Positions 1 to 5,480 of a DNA stretch of 5,480 nucleotides are shown piece by piece (positions within the stretch are counted from its first letter, which is position 1; each line of letters starts with the position of its first letter). Source of the stretch: an uncultured Ruminococcus sp. (GTDB lineage: Bacteria; Bacillota; Clostridia; Oscillospirales; Acutalibacteraceae); contig CACYDK010000124.1 of NCBI GenBank assembly GCA_902773155.1, forward strand, positions 1 to 5,480, read 5' to 3'. Under the pieces are notes generated by a model. That model was not told the DNA's origin. It searched no databases and saw nothing but the letters and a program-made list of their open reading frames with translations. Position numbers and translations under genes: made by a program.

Positions 1-1
1 T

Positions 2-118
2 AACAAGTCTCACATTCTCAACAAAAAGACAAGAAAGCGTAAGAGAGGTCTTCGCCAGACAACTTGTGCTGATAAGACTAATGTAGCTCAGCTCAAGAGA
101 CTCATTCCTTACAAATAA
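2..118 (+). CDS. rpmI: 50S ribosomal protein L35, 3' end only (5' part outside window)
   Basis: This is the C-terminal 38 codons of L35, a small, very basic protein of the large ribosomal subunit. The frame opens at base 2 and ends at TAA 116-118. The visible part has the family's KSHIL block, followed by a KKTRKRKRGLR basic stretch and the typical ending KRLIPYK; full-length L35 is usually about 65 residues, so roughly 25-30 residues lie upstream. It lies 34 bases ahead of rplT, as in the widespread infC-rpmI-rplT operon; infC would be expected just outside the window. In Firmicutes this operon is often controlled by an L20-binding leader upstream of infC, which cannot be seen here. Identification is firm despite the truncation, because both the sequence and the neighbour agree. 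Confidence 0.95.
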   Translation, partial: NKSHILNKKTRKRKRGLRQTTCADKTNVAQLKRLIPYK

Positions 119-152
119 TTCTAAATCAAAGTAAATTTACGGAGGTATTAAA

Positions 153-506
153 ATGGCACGAGTTAAAGGTGCGATGGCTACTCGCAAGAGAAGAAAAAAG
201 GTTTTAAAAGCCGCTAAGGGCTATTTTGGTTATAAATCAAGACATTTTAAAATGGCTAAACAGGCCGTTATGAAGTCCGGTAACTATGCGTATATCGGTC
301 GTAAGCAGAAGAAGAGAGATTTCCGTCGTCTCTGGATTACCCGTATTTCCGCGGGCTGCAAGGCTAACGGCGTTAACTATTCCACATTTATGAACGGTCT
401 TAAGAAAGCCGGCGTAACACTTAACCGAAAGATGTTATCCGAAATTGCTATCTCTGACCCCGCTGCGTTTACCGCTCTTGTTGAGCAGGCTAAGGCTGCG
501 AAATAA
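153..506 (+). CDS. rplT: 50S ribosomal protein L20
   Basis: L20 binds 23S rRNA early in assembly of the large subunit and, in several bacteria, represses its own operon. The 117-residue product has the family's normal length. It begins MARVKG and has a long basic N-terminal arm (about residues 1-58, with [13 protein letters not shown] and the [10 protein letters not shown] block), then a helical globular domain (about 59-117). The start is ATG 153, preceded by a strong GGAGG at 141-145 with 7 bases of spacing. The protein carries Ser66 (RISAG) where the family signature usually has Asn (RINAA), a minor change. The gene ends with three consecutive in-frame stops (TAA TAA TGA, 504-512) and is followed by an intrinsic terminator, so it looks like the last gene of the L35/L20 transcript. 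Confidence 0.98.
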   Translation: MARVKGAMATRKRRKKVLKAAKGYFGYKSRHFKMAKQAVMKSGNYAYIGRKQKKRDFRRLWITRISAGCKANGVNYSTFMNGLKKAGVTLNRKMLSEIAISDPAAFTALVEQAKAAK

Positions 507-519
507 TAATGATGTGATT

Positions 520-547
520 GCGTTTGGGATTTTCCCCAAACGCTTTT
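520..547 (+). terminator. Rho-independent terminator after rplT
   Basis: A perfect 9-base-pair stem is formed by GCGTTTGGG (520-528) and CCCAAACGC (535-543) around a 6-base loop (ATTTTC), followed at once by TTTT (544-547). This is the classic form of an intrinsic terminator and lies 13 bases after the rplT stop. The T run is short (four, then ACTATT), so termination may be partial. That would let some transcripts continue into the methyltransferase gene starting at 566. Confidence 0.85.
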
Positions 548-556
548 ACTATTATA

Positions 557-561
557 AGGTG
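557..561 (+). promoter_or_regulatory. Ribosome binding site that fixes the methyltransferase start
   Basis: AGGTG (within ATAAGGTG) ends 4 bases before ATG 566. It matches the 3' part of the ideal AAGGAGGTG sequence, for which a short spacer is expected. The only in-frame upstream start, TTG 518, has no such site and overlaps the terminator stem, so ATG 566 is the preferred start. Confidence 0.7.
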
Positions 562-565
562 TTGT

Positions 566-1348
566 ATGAATACTATTAAAAGTAAGGATAATCCGACCGT
601 AAAATATGTATCAAAACTCATAAAAAGCGCGAAAGCAAGGCGAGAAAACAGGGAATTCGTTGCTGAGGGATTAAGATTGTGCTACGACGCTTTTCTTTCG
701 GACGCTCATATCTCAACTGTTTTATATACCGCTTCCGCGCTAAAAAAAGACGAAAAAAAGGTATCGGAGCTTATCGGCTATGCCGAACGTGCGTATGAGG
801 TTTCCGATAGCATTTTTGCTTCTTTTTCCGATACCAAAAGTCCGCAGGGCATACTTTGTATAATAAAAACACTTGACAAACCTACTCTATTTGATAAAAT
901 AAAGTGTAATGGTAAATTTTTGGCTTTGGATAATATTCAGGACCCATCCAACCTGGGAACTGTTCTGCGAACAGCTGAGGCTCTCGGATTGGACGGTGTG
1001 GTTCTGTCCGCCGACTGCTGTGACATCCATTCTCCTAAGGTAGTGAGGGGCAGTATGGGAGCTGTGTTTAGACTTCCTTTTATACTCGTGGATACAATAG
1101 CCGGATTTTTATCAAAACACAGTGAATTCAACTCTTATGCCGCGGTAGTGGACGATACAGCGCGGCAAATAACTGAAATTGAATTCAAAACGCCCTGTAT
1201 CGCTGTTATCGGTAATGAGGCGAACGGACTTAAACAGGCTACCATCGATGCCTGTGACATGAGCGTTACCATACCTATGAAGGGGAGAGCCGAATCCCTG
1301 AATGCGGCTATAGCGGCCGGTATAATTATTTGGGAAATGTCATTATGA
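566..1348 (+). CDS. SpoU/TrmH-family (SPOUT) RNA 2'-O-methyltransferase, YsgA-like
   Basis: This 260-residue enzyme should use S-adenosylmethionine to methylate a ribose 2'-OH in RNA. The N-terminal part (about 1-100) resembles the substrate-binding domain of the family, with NPTVKYV near residue 9 and FVAEGLRL at 31-38. The catalytic SPOUT domain (about 117-260) has all three motifs: motif 1, DNIQDPSNLGTVLRTA (122-137, with the Asn and catalytic-type Arg); motif 2, VIGNEANGL (214-222); and motif 3, IPMKGRAESLNAAIAAGI (236-253). VVRGSMGAVFRLPF (159-172) is also typical. Family knowledge: the Bacillus relative YsgA/RlmP methylates G2553 of 23S rRNA, but members differ in target (23S rRNA or tRNA), so the site here is unproven. 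ATG 566 is chosen because an upstream TTG at 518 lies in the terminator. The stop overlaps the dprA start (ATGA, 1345-1348). Confidence 0.92.
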   Translation: MNTIKSKDNPTVKYVSKLIKSAKARRENREFVAEGLRLCYDAFLSDAHISTVLYTASALKKDEKKVSELIGYAERAYEVSDSIFASFSDTKSPQGILCIIKTLDKPTLFDKIKCNGKFLALDNIQDPSNLGTVLRTAEALGLDGVVLSADCCDIHSPKVVRGSMGAVFRLPFILVDTIAGFLSKHSEFNSYAAVVDDTARQITEIEFKTPCIAVIGNEANGLKQATIDACDMSVTIPMKGRAESLNAAIAAGIIIWEMSL

Positions 1349-2541
1349 AAAACTTGCAGTATTGGATGTGGCTTACTGAGGTAGTCGGATTCTGTTCCGT
1401 GAAGCCTAAGCAAATAACTCAGCTCTACGACAGTATAGAGGATTTCTATAACGGCGGAGAGAAGGAGTGGAGGCTGTCGGGGCTGTTTTCCAACAATGAG
1501 ATCGAGAAGATGTCCAATACCGCGCTCGACGTAGGCGATGATATCATAAAAAAATGCGTATCGCTCGGCTATGAGATGATAACTATTGAGGATCCGTCGT
1601 ATCCAGTATGTCTTTACAATATCGACGATCCTCCGGCGGTTCTTTATGTTTCCGGTATGTTGCCAGACATTGACGACCGGCTTTCTGTAGCGATAATAGG
1701 AACTCGAAAGGCCTCGCGCTATGGGATTACCGCTTCATACGAATTTGCTTATCAGCTTGCCAAGGCAGGCGTTACAATAATAAGCGGAGGCGCGCTTGGT
1801 GTTGACAGTTCATCTCATATGGGCGCTCTGGCGGCCAACGGGGTCACAGTATGTGTGCTCGGATGCGGTATAAATTATAAATACCTCAGAGAAAACGCCA
1901 AAATGCGAAGTAACATTACATATCGGGGAGCCGTTATTTCGGAATATCCTCCCGATAGTAAACCAATGAGCTTCCATTTTCCACAGCGGAACCGTATTAT
2001 CTCCGCACTTTCAGATGCGATTTTGGTAATTGAGGCCGGTAAAAAATCCGGTTCGCTTATTACTGTGGAAGCTGCCCTTGAGCAGGATATCAATAAAAAA
2101 ATATTCGCTCTGGCCGGACCCGCAGATCCGCATTTTTATGGATCAAACGACCTTATAAAGCAGAAAATCGCAACCCTTGTCACGGAGTATACTGATATCA
2201 TAGATGCCTTCGATGAGGTTTACGTCACTTCAGAGCTTGCGCATGAGGCGTTAAAATATGACGATGCCGTTGACGCTGTACCCGTAAAAGGAAAGCTTCC
2301 GGATAACATATTCGGCTTACGCGCGAATGATTTGACTGAGGTTCCGGTTCATAAGGAGAATGCGGGGCTCAGTGAAGAAGAAAACAAGGTTTATTACGCC
2401 GTTAAGGCGGAACCTGTACATATAGACGATATAGCCGCTGAGGTTGATCTTCCGATTCGGCGCGTACTTTCTATTTTAACTCTGCTCGAAATGAAGGATA
2501 TGATAGTATCGGTAGAGGGCAGAAGCTATAAACTTATATAA
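1345..2541 (+). CDS. dprA: DNA processing protein DprA (Smf family)
   Basis: DprA binds incoming single-stranded DNA in the cytoplasm and loads RecA during transformation; it also occurs in species not known to be competent. The 398-residue product has an N-terminal helical (SAM/HhH-like) region (about 1-80), a Rossmann-type core (about 113-290) and a C-terminal winged-helix domain (about 342-398). Core motifs: IIGTRKASRYG (117-127), SGGALGVDSSSHMGAL (147-162), VLGCGINYKYLREN (171-184), ISEYPP (198-203), FPQRNRIIS (212-220) and EAGKKSGSLIT (230-240). The usual 'PGxxxxxxSxGxNxLI' loop is altered to LAGPADPHFYGSNDLI (256-271), about one residue shorter. ATG 1345 is chosen over TTG 1330 because it overlaps the preceding stop (ATGA), indicating translational coupling; there is no strong ribosome binding site. 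The order dprA-topA-trmFO is a conserved Firmicutes cluster. Confidence 0.95.
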   Translation: MKNLQYWMWLTEVVGFCSVKPKQITQLYDSIEDFYNGGEKEWRLSGLFSNNEIEKMSNTALDVGDDIIKKCVSLGYEMITIEDPSYPVCLYNIDDPPAVLYVSGMLPDIDDRLSVAIIGTRKASRYGITASYEFAYQLAKAGVTIISGGALGVDSSSHMGALAANGVTVCVLGCGINYKYLRENAKMRSNITYRGAVISEYPPDSKPMSFHFPQRNRIISALSDAILVIEAGKKSGSLITVEAALEQDINKKIFALAGPADPHFYGSNDLIKQKIATLVTEYTDIIDAFDEVYVTSELAHEALKYDDAVDAVPVKGKLPDNIFGLRANDLTEVPVHKENAGLSEEENKVYYAVKAEPVHIDDIAAEVDLPIRRVLSILTLLEMKDMIVSVEGRSYKLI

Positions 2542-2559
2542 ACCCAACTGGAGGAAACA

Positions 2560-4635
2560 ATGTCTAATCTTGTTATTGTTGAGTCGCCTGCCAAGGCTAA
2601 AACAATTAAAAAATATCTGGGCAAGGATTTTAACGTGATCGCGTCTATGGGTCACGTTCGAGATCTTCCGGACGCGAGACTCAGCGTAGATATTAAGAAC
2701 AACTACGAGCCTAAGTATTCGATTATTAAAGGTAAGGAAAACCTCGTCAAGGAGATTAAAGAGGAAGCCTCTAAATCTGATAAGATTTTTCTCGCAACTG
2801 ACCCTGACCGTGAGGGAGAGGCTATATCATGGCATCTTGCGTATATTTTGGATTTGGATTTAAACGATACAAACCGCGTGGAATTCAACGAAATTACAAA
2901 GAGCGGAGTTAACAACGGTATGAATGCTCCAAGAAGCATAAACCTAAATCTTGTTAACGCTCAGCAGGCGCGCCGTGTTCTCGACCGTCTCGTAGGCTAC
3001 AAGCTCAGCCCCTTTGTTTCTCAGAAAATCCGCCGAGGAATGTCTGCGGGTCGTGTTCAGTCCGTAGCGGTTAAAATAATAGTTGACAGAGAAGAGGAAA
3101 TCAGAGCCTTTAAGCCCGAAGAATACTGGACTATTGACGCAAAATTTATTCCCAAGGGTTCGCGTAAGGCTTTTCCTGCTACGCTATACCTCGGCAAAGA
3201 TAAGATCAGCAATCAAGAGGAGGCCGAGAAGATACTCGGAGAACTCGAGAACGCTGAGTATACTGTAAAATCCGTGAAAAACGGCACCAGAAAAAAATCT
3301 CCGGCGCCTCCCTTTATTACTTCAACTCTCCAGCAGGAGGCTTCGCGTAAGCTCGGATTTCAGTCCAGAAGAACTATGAAGGTTGCCCAGGAGCTCTACG
3401 AGGGCGTAGAGATCGACAATTTCGGCGCGACCGGTCTTATCACATATATGAGAACAGACTCGCTTCGTATCTCAAATCAGGCTGTTTCTGAGGTAGCGGA
3501 ATATATTGAAAACACCTTTGGAAAGAAGTATCTTCCCTCTAAGCCAAGATTCTTCAAATCCCGTTCAAATGCCCAGGACGGACACGAAGCTATACGTCCG
3601 ACAATGCCGTCTCTTGAGCCCGATAACATCAAGAAGAACTTAACAAGCGATCAGTATAAGCTATATAACCTCATTTGGAAGCGCTTTGTTGCGTCTCAAA
3701 TGGCTGATTGCACACAAAAGACCACCCGAGCAGATATAGAGGGCAATGGATACATTTTTAAGGCATCCGGATATGTAGTTACCTTCGACGGCTTTACTTC
3801 GCTCTATGTTGAAAGTAAGGATACCGCTGAGGAGAAGGCCTCCGAGCTCCCTGAGCTCAAGGACGGAATGTCTGTGCGCAAGAAGGAGATCAAGCCCAAC
3901 CAGCACTTTACACAGGCTCCTCCAAGATATACCGAGGCCTCGCTTATCAAGACTCTCGAGGAGAACGGTATCGGCAGACCTTCTACCTACGCAGCTACTA
4001 TCTCTACGATTACAGGAAGGGAATACGTAAAACGCGATAGCAAAACCCTTGTCCCGACAGAGCTCGGAGAGGCTATGGTCAATCTGCTTAAGGAACGCTT
4101 CCCAAAAATTGTTAATACAAAATTCACCGCTCAGATGGAAGAAAGCCTCGACACTGTAGAGCACGGAGAAATCGAGTGGAAAGCCCTTATCGATGATTTC
4201 TATAAGGACTTTGAAAAGACCCTCGCAAAAGCCAAAACCGATATGGAGGGTGTGAAAATCCAGCTCGAAGAGGATAAAACCGATATAATCTGTGAAAACT
4301 GCGGCCGTAATATGGTTATCAAGGTAGGTCGTTTCGGAAAGTTTATCGCCTGCCCGGGCTATCCTGAGTGCAAAAATGTCAAGAAATACGTCCAGAAAAC
4401 CGGAGTTAAATGTCCTAAGTGCTCCGACGGAGATGTAATAATCAAAACTACAAAAAGAAAAACCGTATTTTACGGATGTAGCAACTACCCGGACTGCGAT
4501 TATGTTTCATGGTATGAGCCTGTAAACGAAAAGTGTCCTCAGTGCGGCGAGGTTCTGTACAAGAAAAAGGGCAAAAAGAAGGCGTTGTTCTGCCAGAACA
4601 AGGATTGCGGCTACGAAAGAGCCGAAAAAAGCTGA
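2560..4635 (+). CDS. topA: DNA topoisomerase I (type IA)
   Basis: This enzyme relaxes negative supercoils by cutting one DNA strand through a 5'-phosphotyrosine link. The 691-residue protein is normal for the Firmicutes form. The TOPRIM domain (about 1-115) shows [10 protein letters not shown] with Glu8 and the metal-binding DPDRE (81-85). [16 protein letters not shown] (136-151) and [10 protein letters not shown] (162-171) follow. The catalytic tyrosine is Tyr296 in [10 protein letters not shown], with Arg298 beside it, and HEAIRPT is at 342-348. [10 protein letters not shown] (469-478) is also diagnostic. The C-terminus has three four-cysteine zinc fingers: Cys578/581/598/604, Cys618/621/640/646 and Cys659/662/678/683. 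No active-site residue is missing. ATG 2560 has a strong GGAGG at 2550-2554, 18 bases after dprA stops, so topA probably has its own efficient translation start within the operon. Its stop overlaps trmFO (TGATG). Confidence 0.98.
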   Translation: MSNLVIVESPAKAKTIKKYLGKDFNVIASMGHVRDLPDARLSVDIKNNYEPKYSIIKGKENLVKEIKEEASKSDKIFLATDPDREGEAISWHLAYILDLDLNDTNRVEFNEITKSGVNNGMNAPRSINLNLVNAQQARRVLDRLVGYKLSPFVSQKIRRGMSAGRVQSVAVKIIVDREEEIRAFKPEEYWTIDAKFIPKGSRKAFPATLYLGKDKISNQEEAEKILGELENAEYTVKSVKNGTRKKSPAPPFITSTLQQEASRKLGFQSRRTMKVAQELYEGVEIDNFGATGLITYMRTDSLRISNQAVSEVAEYIENTFGKKYLPSKPRFFKSRSNAQDGHEAIRPTMPSLEPDNIKKNLTSDQYKLYNLIWKRFVASQMADCTQKTTRADIEGNGYIFKASGYVVTFDGFTSLYVESKDTAEEKASELPELKDGMSVRKKEIKPNQHFTQAPPRYTEASLIKTLEENGIGRPSTYAATISTITGREYVKRDSKTLVPTELGEAMVNLLKERFPKIVNTKFTAQMEESLDTVEHGEIEWKALIDDFYKDFEKTLAKAKTDMEGVKIQLEEDKTDIICENCGRNMVIKVGRFGKFIACPGYPECKNVKKYVQKTGVKCPKCSDGDVIIKTTKRKTVFYGCSNYPDCDYVSWYEPVNEKCPQCGEVLYKKKGKKKALFCQNKDCGYERAEKS

Positions 4636-5480
4636 TGGCGGTCAACGTCATCGGCGCGGGGCTAGCCGGCTGCGAGGCGGCTTATCAGCTTGCAAAGCGA
4701 GGAGTAGAGGTTAATCTATATGAAATGAAGCCGAAAAAAAAGAGTCCTGCGCATAAATCCGACCTATTCGGTGAATTAGTTTGTTCAAATTCGTTTAAGG
4801 CCGACCGCGTAAGCTCTGCGGCAGGGCTTTTAAAAGCTGAGATGAGATTACTTGACTCCATACTTTTAAAGGCAGCCGATAGATCTAGGGTACCGGCTGG
4901 AGGAGCTCTGGCAGTTGATAGGGATATATTTTCCTCAATTGTAACTGAAGAAATAAGAAATAACCCTTTGATCAACGTAATAAGCGAAGAAGTAGCTGAT
5001 ATACCTGATAACGGAATCACAGTGGTTGCTACAGGACCCTTGACCTCAGATAATCTCGCGAAGAATATATACGGACGTTTCGGTAAAGCTATTTACTTCT
5101 ATGACGCGGCGGCGCCCATCGTTACGCTCGAAAGCGTCGATATGGACAGAGCCTTCTACGAATCTCGATACGGCAAGGGCGACGGTACGGATTACCTCAA
5201 TTGCCCTATGAATAAAGAAGAATACGAAGTTTTCCATGATGCGCTTGTAAACGCCGAAAGAGCTCCTGTACATGATTTTGATGTGAGAGATCCAAAGGTT
5301 TATGAGGGCTGTATGCCCATTGAGGTCATGGCTCAGCGCGGTCTTGACACGATTCGTTTCGGCCCGATGAAGCCCGTCGGACTTACCGATCCAAAAACAG
5401 GCCGCAGACCGTGGGCTGTTCTGCAGCTCAGGAAGGAGAACGCCGACGGTACAATGTATAATCTTGTCGGATTCCAGACA
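4635..5480 (+). CDS. trmFO: tRNA (uracil-5-)-methyltransferase TrmFO (folate/FAD-dependent), 3' end outside window
   Basis: TrmFO makes 5-methyluridine at position 54 in the tRNA T-loop, using methylenetetrahydrofolate and FAD instead of S-adenosylmethionine. The frame is open for 282 codons to the last base; family members are about 435-450 residues, so roughly 60% is present. The start [20 protein letters not shown] is the FAD-binding dinucleotide fold (GxGxxGxE), with YEMKP at 29-33. CSNSFKAD (50-57) and [12 protein letters not shown] (225-236) carry the two conserved family cysteines, here Cys50 and Cys226. ATGP (132-135), FYDAAAPIV (155-163), [10 protein letters not shown] (241-250) and AVLQLRKEN (261-269) are further family blocks. 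ATG 4635 shares its A with the topA stop (TGATG). No clear ribosome binding site is visible, so translation is probably coupled to topA. This matches the Firmicutes order topA-trmFO, where xerC/hslV/hslU/codY may follow. Confidence 0.97.
   Translation, partial: MAVNVIGAGLAGCEAAYQLAKRGVEVNLYEMKPKKKSPAHKSDLFGELVCSNSFKADRVSSAAGLLKAEMRLLDSILLKAADRSRVPAGGALAVDRDIFSSIVTEEIRNNPLINVISEEVADIPDNGITVVATGPLTSDNLAKNIYGRFGKAIYFYDAAAPIVTLESVDMDRAFYESRYGKGDGTDYLNCPMNKEEYEVFHDALVNAERAPVHDFDVRDPKVYEGCMPIEVMAQRGLDTIRFGPMKPVGLTDPKTGRRPWAVLQLRKENADGTMYNLVGFQT

Noticed and set aside
550..555. TATTAT as a -10 promoter element before the methyltransferase
   Set aside because: The only -35-like sequence (TTGGGA, 524-529) is about 20 bases away and lies in the terminator stem, and the resulting transcript would begin after the ribosome binding site at 557-561.
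518..565. N-terminal extension of the methyltransferase from TTG 518
   Set aside because: The extension codes through the terminator hairpin, has no ribosome binding site and gives a sequence unlike the family; ATG 566 has a fitting AGGTG site.
1330..1344. TTG 1330 as the dprA start
   Set aside because: It would add only five residues and deepen the overlap with the methyltransferase; ATG 1345 forms the usual ATGA overlap.
3661..4164. A 167-codon reverse-strand open frame inside topA
   Set aside because: It lies opposite a fully conserved topA region including [10 protein letters not shown]; its product resembles no family I know and it has no plausible gene context, so it is a shadow of topA.
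4290..4610. Cysteine-rich C-terminus of TopA as a possible fused extra domain
   Set aside because: Three four-cysteine zinc fingers at this position are common in bacterial topoisomerase I, so this is ordinary.
4685..5273. Two reverse-strand open frames at 4685-5020 and 5046-5273
   Set aside because: Both lie opposite trmFO, whose product matches the family along the entire visible length; they are shadows.

Overview
The window is a compact stretch of housekeeping genes, all on the + strand, from a low-to-moderate GC Firmicute. It is probably a clostridial (Oscillospiraceae/Ruminococcus-like) genome. The basis is the gene order dprA-topA-trmFO, which is a known Firmicutes cluster, the folate-dependent TrmFO, strong GGAGG ribosome binding sites, and the style of the protein sequences. 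The genus is an inference; no 16S or other marker is present. No stretch longer than about 60 bases lacks a gene. I see no RNA gene, mobile element, CRISPR array or long repeat.

Layout: (1) bases 2-118 are the 3' end of rpmI (ribosomal protein L35), followed after 34 bases by complete rplT (L20, 153-506). This is the distal part of the usual infC-rpmI-rplT operon. rplT ends in three consecutive in-frame stops, and a clear intrinsic terminator follows at 520-547. (2) From 566 a second block starts: a SpoU/TrmH-family (SPOUT) RNA 2'-O-methyltransferase (566-1348), dprA (1345-2541), topA (2560-4635) and the first 282 codons of trmFO (4635 to the window end). These four genes are tightly packed: a 4-base overlap (ATGA), an 18-base gap with a strong ribosome binding site, then a 1-base overlap (TGATG). 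They look like one transcription unit with translational coupling at two junctions.

The genes share an information-processing theme: ribosomal proteins, an RNA methyltransferase, single-strand DNA/RecA handling (DprA), relaxation of negative supercoils (TopA) and tRNA T-loop methylation (TrmFO). Where the second block is transcribed from is unclear. Only 18 bases separate the terminator from the methyltransferase start, so its transcription must come from read-through or from a promoter inside rplT.

I found no convincing new biological system. The findings are modest: the terminator arrangement, the joining of two gene neighbourhoods, divergent motifs in DprA, and small sequence oddities.
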